The position numbers were made by a program, and so were the translations under genes. The notes beneath the pieces are model-generated. The model worked only from the letters and a program-made list of their open reading frames with translations. It searched no databases and had not been told where the DNA came from. Shown here one piece after another: positions 44,903-53,447 of a stretch of 64,000 nt of DNA. The stretch is from Lentisphaerae bacterium GWF2_50_93 (GTDB lineage Bacteria > Verrucomicrobiota > Lentisphaeria > Victivallales > GWF2-50-93): assembly GCA_001804815.1 (NCBI GenBank), contig MHBI01000071.1, forward strand, positions 62,001 to 126,000, given 5' to 3'. The first letter of the stretch is position 1; each line of letters starts with the position of its first letter.

Positions 44903-45709
44903 TTAGTATCTAAGCTTTAAATATTTTGTCACTTTGAATCGTCTTACATATGGGGGCGTGCTGATTTCGTTCATAAGCTCCAAGTAGCATTGCTTTGCAA
45001 AATTATTGACAACTTTTTTTGGGTAGATGTATCGATACTTGGGCGGGACGCCATCTTCCCAGACCATGCTGCGCCGAAGCTCCGGCTGTAAGTACTCATA
45101 AATGCCCCATCGAATGTTGTTGAGAAACTCCGCGAGTGTGCTGCTATGATAATTTAGTATATCGGCATGGAACCTCTCATAGAAGTTGTCTAAGGCTAGC
45201 ATTGCGTCCTCTAATTCAACGGTGGAACCGCTTGCCGTTAGCATTTGCTGAAGTTCTTCCACCACTCCCATGGACCTAAGGATATTATGTTTTGATATGT
45301 TACCGCACATTTTGAGAAAGCTTAGCCGTGTAATCTGGATCGTCGTCGTATTAATTGATGGTAGACATACATCTACACTGACCGTTTGATTAAGCCAATC
45401 AACAAATACGCACGTGGCGTTGTGTAGCTCAGTTACTGAGGCCTCAGCAGAGAAACTCGGATTTGCTGAGATTGCGCGCAATGCCCCGAGATATGAATTC
45501 TGTTTTACCGGCGCTTTCTTGTCTGTGCAACATAGAAAATCGACCAGAACAACATTGAAGAATCTCTGGTGTGTAATGTCACCGAACAGAACCGATGAAT
45601 CTGGATCAGATCCATGTAGCGTTAACATCTCAAAATTAATAACAGAATCAATGATTTCTATGATAGCTTTGAGAAACACTACTTCTTCTTCGATGTCAGT
45701 GAGTTTCAT
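44903..45709 (-). CDS. Uncharacterised protein coupled to WD40 kinase B
   Basis: 268 residues, soluble, without a motif that I can name. It has a helical N-terminus (LTDIEEEVVFLKAIIEIIDSVINFE), a middle part with GALRAISANPS and helical C-terminal regions, and a basic tail. AAGGAA stands before ATG 45709. The start lies 14 bases inside the end of the WD40 kinase gene, so translation is coupled to that of the kinase; the DUF2971 gene follows after 62 bp. Codons are as expected for a real gene, and no close relative occurs in the window. Function unknown. Confidence 0.72.
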   Translation of the reverse strand: MKLTDIEEEVVFLKAIIEIIDSVINFEMLTLHGSDPDSSVLFGDITHQRFFNVVLVDFLCCTDKKAPVKQNSYLGALRAISANPSFSAEASVTELHNATCVFVDWLNQTVSVDVCLPSINTTTIQITRLSFLKMCGNISKHNILRSMGVVEELQQMLTASGSTVELEDAMLALDNFYERFHADILNYHSSTLAEFLNNIRWGIYEYLQPELRRSMVWEDGVPPKYRYIYPKKVVNNFAKQCYLELMNEISTPPYVRRFKVTKYLKLRY

Positions 45710-48700
45710 ATTTCCTTGTCATTTCCTCCAGCTTTTTCCTGACACCTTCCGGTCTCAGCCATCCATAGCCGCGATTTTGTAGATCATTGATCAGACAGTT
45801 GAAATCCTCCTCGTTCCACTTGCCGTTACGCACTGTCAGGAAGTTGCGCAGATACGGTTCTGCGCCGCCATCCCATACTACCCAGCCGGGAAATTCATAT
45901 TTCCAGTCGAGACGCCACAGCTTAACGTTATTGTCAAGGCCCCCGGAGAGCGCGTATTTGCCGTCTGGACTGAAATTAACGGAATAAACAGAACGCGTAT
46001 GCCCTACGAAAGTGATGAGACATCGGCCAGTATCTACGTTCCATAGCTTCAGGGTAGAGTCAGAACTTCCCGATAGTGCGTATTTACCGTCCGGGCTGAA
46101 ACAAACAGAGACGACAGAAGCCGTATGTCCCATGAAAGTTCGGAGGCATTGTCCGGTTTCCACGTTCCATAGCCTTAATGTACCGTCTTTACTTCCTGAT
46201 AGCGTGGATTTACCGTCAGGGCTGAAACACACGGAGCAGACAGAATTCTCATGTCCCTCGAATGTGAGGAGGCATTCACCGGTTTCTATGTCCCACAGCT
46301 TCGGTGTAATGTCAAAACTTCCCGATAGTGCGTATTTGCCGTCAGGACTGAAACAAGCAGAAATGACAGAATCCATATGTCCATCGAAAGTGTGGAGGCA
46401 TTGGCCTGATTGCAGGTTCCACAGCTTAAGGGTTTTGTCATTGCTTCCCGATAGTGCGTATTTACCGTCAGGGCTGAACCTTACGGAGCGAACCCAATCC
46501 GTATGCCCTATGAATGTTCGGAGGCATTGTCCGGTTTTTATGTCCCACAGCTTAACGTTATTGTCAAGGCCCCCGGAGCACGCGTATTTGCCGTCAGGAC
46601 TGAAATTAACGGAATAAACAGAACGTGTATGGCCCACGAAAGTAATGAGACATCGGCCAGTATCCACGTTCCATAGCTTCAGGGTAGAGTCAGAACTTCC
46701 CGATAGTGCATATTTACCGTCCGGGCTGAAACTCGCAGAGCCGACAGAACCAGTATGCCCCTCGAAAGTGTGTTCCATCCATCCAGTCTGGATGCTATTT
46801 GCCCGACAATACTGTCCTATTTTAATATTCAATTCCAGGTATTGCGGAGCTCTCTCAAAGCTGGGAATTGAACAGGCGGTTGTCAACGCGGTCAATGCAG
46901 CGGCAAGATCGCCATCAACTGATTTCTTTTCCGCTTCCTGTATAGCTTCTTGGAATCGTTTTTCATTTCCAAGAGTTTCCCTGGTCGTCCGGATACTGCA
47001 CAGCACCCAATCTGTGGATTTCTGGAAAACAGGCACGTCCCACAGTTTCATGATTTTATCGTCAATGATTCCCGCTGATAGTAAAAATTTGCCATCTGGG
47101 CTGAAACTTACGGAACTGACCCCATCGGTATGTCCCACAAAAGAACGGAGGCATTGACCAGATGCCATGTTCCACAGTTTCAGGTTTTTGTCATAGCCAC
47201 CTGATAGTACGAACTTGCCATCAGGGCTAAAACAAACAGAGGTGACATGATTTGTATCCCCCGCGAAAGCCATGAAAGTGCGGAGGCAGCGGCCTGTTTC
47301 CACGTTCCATAGTTTCAGGGTTCCGTCCCCGCTTCCCGACAGCGCGTGTTTGCCGTCTGGGCTGAAACTTACAGATTCAACAGAACCGGTATGCCCCTCG
47401 AAAGTGCGGAGGCAGCGGCCTGTTTCCATTCCCCATAGTTTTATGCTGTTATCCTTTTTCAAATTTATATTACCGCTTCCCGATAATGCGTATTTGCCGT
47501 CTGGACTGAAACAAACTGAGGTGACAGGATCCGTATGTCCATCGAAAGAGTGGAGGCATTGGCCTGATTGCAGGTTCCACAGCTTAAGGGTTTTGTCATT
47601 GCTTCCCGATAGCGCGTATTTGCCACCCGGGCTGAAACTCACGGAATTGACATAATGCATATGCCCAACGAAAGTGTGGAGGCATTCCCCAGTTTCTATG
47701 TTCCATAGCTTCAGGGTAGAGTCAGAACTTCCTGAGAGTGCGTATTTGCCGTTAGGGCTGAAACTCACAGAGCTGACAGGGCCCGTATGACCCACGAAAG
47801 TGCGTATACATTCGCCGGATACCACATCCCACAGTTTCAGTGTCTTGTCCCAACTTCCAGATAGGGCAAATTTGCCGTTAGGACTGAAACTTACTGAGGT
47901 GACATATTCCGTATGCCCTTCGAAAGAGCGAATACATTTACCTTTGCCTCGCATGTTTACCGCGATCTCCATCGCCTTTAAAACAGCGGTATCATTATCT
48001 GATCGGCTTATTGTATCTTCCAGAAGCGGCAGTGCAGATTCAGCATCTCCACGATCAAGATGGATCGTGGCCAGTAAATATTCATTCCGCCAGGAGTTTT
48101 TGTAGCCATGCCGCACTGCTTCGAGCCGCCGAACTAATTCAAGATCGTCAATTTGGGCGGAGTGCCAGAGATAAAGTCCTTGGTTGTATGTGGATTCCAA
48201 ATGCATCGGATCAATTTTAAGCGCTTGATTCCACAACCGCTTCGCCTGCTCCGGCTGCCCCATGTCCATGTAGCTCAAGGCTCGATTATTGAGAGAGTCC
48301 GGCGCATCGGCGGCGGCTATAGGAGCAACACGTACATAAACTTTCCCACTTTCAGATTGGTAGATTGCACAAAGTCTGCCCGAAATGATTTTGAAATCGC
48401 GGGGACGCTCAGCCTCATTTTCCTTGAAACATTCCTGCAGAAGTTTGACTAGGGCTTCCGGCATAGGAAGCTTGAAATAATCCGTGGGTGACTTCAAATA
48501 TTCCTCAAAGCTCTTTCCTGCCACCGATCCCGATGGCCAGATTGCATGTCCTGTGAACATTTCCATCACCGACACTGCCCAACTCCAAATATCGGTGCGC
48601 CGTGTGAGTTTGCCACGGCTTGCCTGCTCAGGCGAACAGTATGCCGGTGTATATGCGCCGGATTCGCTGATCATCGTGCCCATTACCTGGGATTTCATGA

Positions 48701-49352
48701 AAGCGGTCATGCTGAATCTGGCTTTTGCGTTGGCTATCCCGAAGTCGGCAACTTTTATAGTACCGTCTGAAGTCAACAGCACATTATCCGGCTTCACGTC
48801 CTGGTGAATCAGTCCCTGCTCATGTGCATAATCCAATCCCCAGGCGAATTGGATCGCGATGTCCAGGATTTTTTCCAGAGAGTCCAACTTGCCACCCGAT
48901 ATCAGACTGGAAAGGCTGCCTCCATCCATCCATTCCGCGAAGATGTTCGGTGTACCATCGATCTCGCGAACATAGTAACAGGACACGATATGCGGATGAA
49001 GTCCGAGATTGATCCATGCATCGCATTCATGGATGAAGTTTTGCTTCTGTTCCTCGGTCTCGAAGAATTCCGGATGCGGTTGTTTCATCGCCAGGTCAAC
49101 ATTCCAGGTGGTATGGTGGACCCTGAACACCTTGCCCATGCCACCGGCAACAGGTTCACCCTTAATCTCATACAGGCCTAGAAGAAGATCGTTATCAGGA
49201 TTCTTTACTGGCTTACCCTGTCCCTTTTGCACCTGAGGTTGGATTATGAATTCCTTCCCACAGTCCGGGCATTCCACGGAACGCCCCAGATAGCTGTCTT
49301 CTACATCGAAGACGCTATTGCAATGGCTGCACCTTGTTGAGATTTCCGGCAT
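45696..49352 (-). CDS. Ser/Thr kinase with two WD40 propellers (paralogue B)
   Basis: About 1218 residues with the same layout as 37456: zinc ribbon (C8, C11, C28, C31), non-RD kinase (HQDVKPDN, ADFGIAN), TPR-like segment, seven WD40 repeats, helical linker (TDWVLCSIRTTRETLGNEK), seven more WD40 repeats. The zinc ribbon, kinase and linker are closely similar to paralogue A, while the blades have diverged and have been reshuffled internally. The kinase-TPR boundary NNRALSYMDMGQPEQAKRLW is shared. Start chosen at the second ATG (MPEIS). First gene of an operon with the 268-residue protein and the DUF2971 gene. WD40 propellers likely bind ligands or partner proteins and switch the kinase. Confidence 0.9.
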   Translation of the reverse strand: MPEISTRCSHCNSVFDVEDSYLGRSVECPDCGKEFIIQPQVQKGQGKPVKNPDNDLLLGLYEIKGEPVAGGMGKVFRVHHTTWNVDLAMKQPHPEFFETEEQKQNFIHECDAWINLGLHPHIVSCYYVREIDGTPNIFAEWMDGGSLSSLISGGKLDSLEKILDIAIQFAWGLDYAHEQGLIHQDVKPDNVLLTSDGTIKVADFGIANAKARFSMTAFMKSQVMGTMISESGAYTPAYCSPEQASRGKLTRRTDIWSWAVSVMEMFTGHAIWPSGSVAGKSFEEYLKSPTDYFKLPMPEALVKLLQECFKENEAERPRDFKIISGRLCAIYQSESGKVYVRVAPIAAADAPDSLNNRALSYMDMGQPEQAKRLWNQALKIDPMHLESTYNQGLYLWHSAQIDDLELVRRLEAVRHGYKNSWRNEYLLATIHLDRGDAESALPLLEDTISRSDNDTAVLKAMEIAVNMRGKGKCIRSFEGHTEYVTSVSFSPNGKFALSGSWDKTLKLWDVVSGECIRTFVGHTGPVSSVSFSPNGKYALSGSSDSTLKLWNIETGECLHTFVGHMHYVNSVSFSPGGKYALSGSNDKTLKLWNLQSGQCLHSFDGHTDPVTSVCFSPDGKYALSGSGNINLKKDNSIKLWGMETGRCLRTFEGHTGSVESVSFSPDGKHALSGSGDGTLKLWNVETGRCLRTFMAFAGDTNHVTSVCFSPDGKFVLSGGYDKNLKLWNMASGQCLRSFVGHTDGVSSVSFSPDGKFLLSAGIIDDKIMKLWDVPVFQKSTDWVLCSIRTTRETLGNEKRFQEAIQEAEKKSVDGDLAAALTALTTACSIPSFERAPQYLELNIKIGQYCRANSIQTGWMEHTFEGHTGSVGSASFSPDGKYALSGSSDSTLKLWNVDTGRCLITFVGHTRSVYSVNFSPDGKYACSGGLDNNVKLWDIKTGQCLRTFIGHTDWVRSVRFSPDGKYALSGSNDKTLKLWNLQSGQCLHTFDGHMDSVISACFSPDGKYALSGSFDITPKLWDIETGECLLTFEGHENSVCSVCFSPDGKSTLSGSKDGTLRLWNVETGQCLRTFMGHTASVVSVCFSPDGKYALSGSSDSTLKLWNVDTGRCLITFVGHTRSVYSVNFSPDGKYALSGGLDNNVKLWRLDWKYEFPGWVVWDGGAEPYLRNFLTVRNGKWNEEDFNCLINDLQNRGYGWLRPEGVRKKLEEMTRKYETH
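45916..46732. repeat. Recent two-blade duplication inside WD40 kinase B
   Basis: Segments 45916-46102 and 46546-46732, each 187 bp, differ at only about nine positions by eye, far fewer than other blade pairs. They encode one and a half blades at the two ends of the second propeller (blades 1-2 and 6-7). This points to recent duplication or gene conversion within the gene. Confidence 0.8.
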
Positions 49353-49358
49353 ATTCAT

Positions 49359-49410
49359 CCATCCCGAATTTGATTAGCTTATTATTGCCTCTTATCCCCT
49401 TGATTGCAAA
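49359..49410 (-). promoter_or_regulatory. Conserved upstream block of WD40 kinase B
   Basis: Counterpart of 41101-41152; only a handful of positions differ. It marks the upstream border of the duplicated kinase unit and probably carries the promoter. Confidence 0.5.
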
Positions 49411-49617
49411 TGTTTATGGCAGCAACTCTTTGACTTGGTATTTCAAGAGACCAGATGCTTTTTTTTAATGGACTTACTAATAGTTCCACAATTGAATTGA
49501 CGAAAGGGTTGGGTGCACTCTCCGAGAGCGCCGCGGATGGCTCGGAGATTTCACGTCCTTGGCGAAGAGAGGCGAAGATGCAAAATAAACTATTTTTATC
49601 GGAACCTACAATCTGTT
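49411..49617. other. Gap with palindrome, no gene
   Basis: Mixed-composition sequence between kinase B and the toxin gene. Around 49520-49548 lies the stem ctccgag/ctcggag separated by about 13 bases (agcgccgcggatgg in the loop). A reverse frame of 82 codons crosses it and overlaps the toxin gene end, but I do not regard it as a gene. Confidence 0.4.
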
Positions 49618-50034
49618 TTACCTGATCCATTCAAAAGATAATTTTTCTTTCTTTTCAATCTTGTCAAAATCGTGATGATCAGCAGTCACAATTGATGCCT
49701 TTCTTGTTGCAGACAACGCCAAGGCGATTGAGTCAGCGAGTGATATTTTGTATACGGCTTTTAACCTGGCAGATTCAAAAAATATTTCATCATCAAAAGA
49801 ATCATCCACAACTATGGGGAGCCTTTTTACAGACTTGAGCATTTCATCTGCGATCTTTTTCCCTTTAACCCTATAAGTATCGTAATATACTTCAAGGAGA
49901 TTTATCTTATGCATGACAAGCTGGGTATCTTCTGATACGGACAAGCGCAGCAAATTTTCAACCTTTTCAGCACCAGGTTCATCATTTAGGAAGGCAATTA
50001 AAGCGCAAGCATCCAACACGAAGAGCTTTTTCAT
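49618..50034 (-). CDS. PIN-domain ribonuclease toxin (VapC-like)
   Basis: 138 residues of the PIN fold. First acidic residue in FVLDACALIAFLNDEPGAEKVE, the helix INLLEVYYD with the expected glutamate, and the C-terminal acidic cluster in SLADSIALALSATRKASIVTADHHDFDKIE. These match Mg-dependent RNases of VapBC-type toxin-antitoxin pairs. The start overlaps the end of the antitoxin gene by four bases (ATGA), the usual antitoxin-first arrangement. Targets are typically tRNA or rRNA; not predictable here. Confidence 0.9.
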   Translation of the reverse strand: MKKLFVLDACALIAFLNDEPGAEKVENLLRLSVSEDTQLVMHKINLLEVYYDTYRVKGKKIADEMLKSVKRLPIVVDDSFDDEIFFESARLKAVYKISLADSIALALSATRKASIVTADHHDFDKIEKKEKLSFEWIR

Positions 50035-50267
50035 ACTTCCAGCTTCTTGTCTTCTTTTTTCAATCTAAAGTATTCCGAAGTTGAAATCCCTTGATTTTTA
50101 AGGATTCCTCTGCATTCAGATATTGCTTTACGTTTTTTCTCCACATCAAATATTATTATTTTGACATTGTGGTTGGCCATGCTTTTCCATTTCATTGGAA
50201 AAAGAATGCTCCCATCCGATTTCACCGTCGTATTTACCTGGTATGTATTCATAGCTGACATCTCCAC
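50031..50267 (-). CDS. Antitoxin of the PIN-domain toxin
   Basis: 78 residues or somewhat fewer: the better internal start may be MNTYQVN. The N-terminus (TYQVNTTVKSDGSILFP) resembles AbrB/SpoVT-like or related beta-type DNA-binding antitoxins, and the C-terminus is charged and helical (SECRGILKNQGISTSEYFRLKKEDKKLEV), as expected of a toxin-wrapping tail. It overlaps the toxin start by four bases. Assigned as antitoxin from this order; the DNA-binding class is less certain. Confidence 0.75.
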   Translation of the reverse strand: MEMSAMNTYQVNTTVKSDGSILFPMKWKSMANHNVKIIIFDVEKKRKAISECRGILKNQGISTSEYFRLKKEDKKLEV

Positions 50268-50549
50268 TTTCGATCTCTATTCCATTTCCTCTGAGCAGGA
50301 ATATATATCAATTTATCACGAACTCCAATCAATGGCAGCAAATAATTAATGTCATTATGTTATGGAGGCAATTTCAGAATTGCCTCTTTAGTGACACTCA
50401 CTCACGATTATATTTACGGAAGAGAATCAGGAACTCGGAGGAAATCAACTGGCAAGGTAAAAAGAAAGACGGGGAAACATCCATTGTCGGGCTAAAGCCC
50501 AACATACTTCTAAGCAAACTGGTATATTTCCGGTATCTCGCCGGAAATA
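50268..50549. repeat. Gap with three palindromes
   Basis: No gene. 50374-50395 is an almost perfect palindrome around gaggcaatttcagaattgcc. 50489-50508 is the shortened form of the cgggctaaagccc element found at 16286 and 19649. 50523-50549 is a stem tatttccgg/ccggaaata directly at the 3' end of the NtrC-type gene, which could act in termination or mRNA stability. Confidence 0.5.
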
Positions 50550-51914
50550 TCACCGCTTCAGCTCCTTCAGCTTGCGGTGCAGGGTCCTCCTGCTGATCCC
50601 GAGCTTGGAGGCGGCCTTGGTGACATTTCCATTGCACTCGTCGAGAGCCTTCTGGGTCAGCATCCGTTCCGCCTTCCCTATATTCAGTGAATTTGACGGC
50701 AGGACAGTTTTCGCAAGTTCCGGAGAAATGCTTTCCCTGATGTGGAACGGAACATTGTGGACGTCCAGCACCTTGCTGCGGCTGAGGACGACCATCCGTT
50801 CGACGCAGTTGCGGAGTTCGCGGATGTTACCCGGCCATCCATATCTGCACAGTAGGCCGATGGCGTCTTCCGAAATGCTCATCACTTCCTTGTTGTTCTC
50901 CCGCGAGAATTCGTCTATGAAATGTTTCACCAGGATTGGAATGTCCTCATGACGTTCACGGAGCGCTGGAAGATGTATCGCCACGACAAAGAGCCTGAAA
51001 TAAAGGTCTTCCCTGAATTTGCCCTCCTTGACCATGGCTCCGAGATCCCTGTTCGTGGCAGTTATCACCCTGACATCGCTTACCACAGGCTCCGTCCCTC
51101 CGACACGCTCAAATGTCCTTGTCTCGAGCGCACGGAGTATCTTCACCTGCACGGACTGGTCGATGTCCCCGATCTCGTCAAGGAAAAGCGTCCCGCCGTC
51201 GGCAAGCTCGAAACGTCCCTTCTTCTGCTCAGCAGCTCCGGTGAACGAGCCTTTTTCATGCCCGAAAAGTTCGCTCTCCAGAAGGGTCGGGGGCAGAGCC
51301 GCGCAATGGACGGCGACAAACGCTCCATGTCTTCCGCTCAAGGCGTGCAATGAATGTGCAATCATTTCCTTGCCGGTTCCACTTTCTCCTGTTATCATCA
51401 CGGTTGTTCTTGCGGGGGCGACCTGCTTGACGGTTTCAAAAACCTCGTGCATGGCCGCTGATTTGCCGATGATGTCGTTCAATCCGTAGATGCTGCCGCG
51501 GTTGAGCTTCCGCTTGAGCTCCTGGTTTTCCTCGGTGAGCTGTTTTTTCTCCAGGGCCCTCCTGATCACAAGCTCGAACTGGTCCAGGTTGAGAGGTTTC
51601 TGTATGAAATCAAATGCTCCCGCCCTTGTCGCCTCGATGGCGGAAGGTATGGAACCGTAGGCGGTCATAATCACGCAGACAGGCTGCGGTTTTTTCGCCA
51701 ACGCCTCCCGGAGAACTTCCATTCCGTCCGAGCCCGGCATCCGAAGGTCAGTTACAACGATGTCGAAGTTGTTCTTCTTCAGTATGTTTATCGCCCTGGC
51801 CCCGTCTTCAGCGAGCGTCACATCATAATTCTGCCTGAGAAGGCGGCTCAAGCCTTCCCGCGTCGCCCTTTCATCATCCGCTACAAGTATGCTGTATTTT
51901 CTATTGTTGCTCAT
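50550..51914 (-). CDS. Sigma-54-dependent NtrC-family response regulator
   Basis: 454 residues. Receiver domain with phospho-acceptor D56 (FDIVVTDLRMPG), AAA+ central domain with Walker A GESGTGKE, the sigma-54 contact loop GSFTGA (the common GAFTGA variant), Walker B GGTLFLDEIGD, and the R-finger region; C-terminal Fis-type helix-turn-helix (ECNGNVTKAASKLGISRRTLHRKLKELKR). GGGAG precedes ATG 51914. It activates sigma-54 promoters when phosphorylated, most likely by the histidine kinase encoded just upstream (52102-53259). No clear -24/-12 promoter was found by eye in the window. Confidence 0.95.
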   Translation of the reverse strand: MSNNRKYSILVADDERATREGLSRLLRQNYDVTLAEDGARAINILKKNNFDIVVTDLRMPGSDGMEVLREALAKKPQPVCVIMTAYGSIPSAIEATRAGAFDFIQKPLNLDQFELVIRRALEKKQLTEENQELKRKLNRGSIYGLNDIIGKSAAMHEVFETVKQVAPARTTVMITGESGTGKEMIAHSLHALSGRHGAFVAVHCAALPPTLLESELFGHEKGSFTGAAEQKKGRFELADGGTLFLDEIGDIDQSVQVKILRALETRTFERVGGTEPVVSDVRVITATNRDLGAMVKEGKFREDLYFRLFVVAIHLPALRERHEDIPILVKHFIDEFSRENNKEVMSISEDAIGLLCRYGWPGNIRELRNCVERMVVLSRSKVLDVHNVPFHIRESISPELAKTVLPSNSLNIGKAERMLTQKALDECNGNVTKAASKLGISRRTLHRKLKELKR

Positions 51915-51950
51915 TGTAAATCTCCCGATATTTCATATTGCATTGAAGAA

Positions 51951-52017
51951 ACGCGTCAGCAGAGTGACGCGGCTACAGCCAAGATTTATTGTAGCCACGC
52001 CACTCTGTTGACGTGCT
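51951..52017. repeat. Long hairpin between kinase and regulator genes
   Basis: Left arm 51951-51977 (acgcgtcagcagagtgacgc continuing ggctaca) and right arm 51990-52017 (tgtagccacgccactctgtt continuing gacgtgct) pair over about 27 bases with few mismatches; loop of 12 bases. It lies between the histidine kinase and the response regulator on the same strand and may stabilise or separate the two messages, or be a mobile palindrome. Confidence 0.65.
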
Positions 52018-52101
52018 CTTTAATTGCAACCCTGTTGCTTTTCCAGACTCTCCCGTCCTCACTTGCGAACTCCCGAACTAACGCATTCCCGAACTTCCCA
52101 G

Positions 52102-53259
52102 CTATTTCCCCTCCGGCGACGGCAGCATCCTGATCCTCCTCGTTGCCAGGGGGAACTTGATCTTGAAGGCCGTACCCTTGCCCGGCTCGCTCTCCACCAG
52201 GAGTTCGGCGCCATGCTCACGGATGATTCTTTCCACAACCATGAGCCCCAGTCCAGTGCCTCCGTCCTTCGTCGTATAGTAGGGTTCGAAAATCCTGGCG
52301 ATGTCGTCAGCGCTTATCCCCCTGCCGCTGTCTCCGAAGGAAAGCTCCACCTTGTTTTCATCAAACGTGCAGGAGATATTCATGGTCCCGCCGTCGGGCA
52401 TTGCCTGGACGCCGTTTTTCATTATGTTGTAGAAGGCCTGCTTCAGCTGATTCTCATCACCCTGCACATGGGGACAATCGTTCGCCCAGGCGCATTCGAC
52501 CTTTATGTTCTTGTTCTCAATCTCGTATTGCATGAAATTCAGCGTCTCAATGATCAGCTGCTTGAGGTCGACTCTTGACATTACCGGCACCGCCGGCCTC
52601 ACCGCCTGCAGAAACTGGGATATTATCATGTCCAGTCTTTTCACCTCCCTTTCGGCGACCGAAAGGAGTTCCAGGGACTCATTGTCCTTCTTCTTGCTTT
52701 TCCTGAGTTTCCTCTCAAGAAGCTGCAGATGGATGTTGAGGCTGTTCAACGGATTGCCGATCTCATGGGCTACGCCTGCAGCAAGTAGCGATATCATATG
52801 GGTCTTCTTGGATTCCATCTCCTTGAGGGTCCTGCTGCGCGCCTCGGTGACGTCGTGCAGGATTATTATTGACGTGTCCTTGTCCTTCTCATGTGGCAGG
52901 ACATAGAACAGCAGTATCCTCCTGACTGGATACAGGACCTCTATTTCCTGCCTCGATATCTTGTCCATCTCCTTCTGGTCCCGGCTCTGTACAAGATTCC
53001 AGTCGACATCCTTGAGAAAGCGGCTGATCCTCTGTTCCTCAATGTTTTCCGGAATGCCAAGCATTGCAACCGCCGCACAGTTGGCGTAGCGGATCATGAG
53101 ATCCTTGTCAATTATTATTATCCCCTCCTGTATCGTATTGAATACAGTCTGGAAAAAACCTTTCTCCTTCACCTGTCGGAGCACATATGCCTGGATATTG
53201 CTCTTGTCCTGAGGTGAGAGCCTGTCTATTATCCTGTCAAAATATTTTCCTTGCGACAT
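52102..53259 (-). CDS. PAS-domain sensor histidine kinase (NtrB type)
   Basis: 385 residues, soluble. PAS domain about 35-140 (FNTIQEGIIIIDKDLMIRYANCAA), dimerisation/phosphotransfer domain with H165 in LLAAGVAHEIGNPLNSL, and ATPase domain with N-box NQLKQAFYNIMKNGVQAM, G1 FGDSGRGIS, F-box IFEPYYTTK and G2 GGTGLGLMVVERI. There is no transmembrane segment, so the signal is cytoplasmic, as in NtrB. AAGGAG precedes ATG 53259. It is transcribed toward the NtrC-type regulator at 50550, its probable partner; the gap between them (187 bp) holds a long hairpin. Confidence 0.94.
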   Translation of the reverse strand: MSQGKYFDRIIDRLSPQDKSNIQAYVLRQVKEKGFFQTVFNTIQEGIIIIDKDLMIRYANCAAVAMLGIPENIEEQRISRFLKDVDWNLVQSRDQKEMDKISRQEIEVLYPVRRILLFYVLPHEKDKDTSIIILHDVTEARSRTLKEMESKKTHMISLLAAGVAHEIGNPLNSLNIHLQLLERKLRKSKKKDNESLELLSVAEREVKRLDMIISQFLQAVRPAVPVMSRVDLKQLIIETLNFMQYEIENKNIKVECAWANDCPHVQGDENQLKQAFYNIMKNGVQAMPDGGTMNISCTFDENKVELSFGDSGRGISADDIARIFEPYYTTKDGGTGLGLMVVERIIREHGAELLVESEPGKGTAFKIKFPLATRRIRMLPSPEGK

Positions 53260-53306
53260 GTCAAGAACTCCTTATATGGCGACACATTGTCACGCCCTGG
53301 GCCCAG

Positions 53307-53342
53307 AAAAAAAGGGACAAATGGGATATGCTATCCCGTCCC
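53307..53342 (-). terminator. Rho-independent terminator-like hairpin (minus strand)
   Basis: Stem GGGAC(GGGATA)...(TATCCC)GTCCC with loop tgc and one bulge, followed on the minus strand by seven T (53313-53307). It lies upstream of the histidine kinase gene and would stop transcripts coming from the bioD side, so the kinase depends on its own promoter. Confidence 0.55.
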
Positions 53343-53447
53343 TTCCAATTCAAATCAATATATTTTTTTGTTCCGGCCATTAATTTAAATTCCCAAGATA
53401 CTTATTTCAAGTATTTTCAATTCTTCGATTTTAATATATTTTGGGGG

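Noticed and set aside
46012..48105. Plus-strand frames opposite WD40 kinase B
   Set aside because: Periodic shadows of the WD40 repeats; the minus-strand frame has the complete domains.
31430..49352. A type VI secretion system
   Set aside because: FHA, kinase, phosphatase and a Clp-like ATPase are present, but no tss structural genes are seen.
37456..49352. CRISPR array or tandem satellite suggested by regular repeats
   Set aside because: The repeats are in-frame coding units of WD40 (about 126 bp) and TPR (144 bp), not short repeats with spacers.
49382..49630. 82-codon minus-strand frame after kinase B
   Set aside because: Overlaps the toxin gene end and translates a palindrome; no start signal.
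53187..53447. N-terminal extension of bioD
   Set aside because: Conserved BioD sequence starts at 53448; the upstream codons overlap the histidine kinase start and a terminator.
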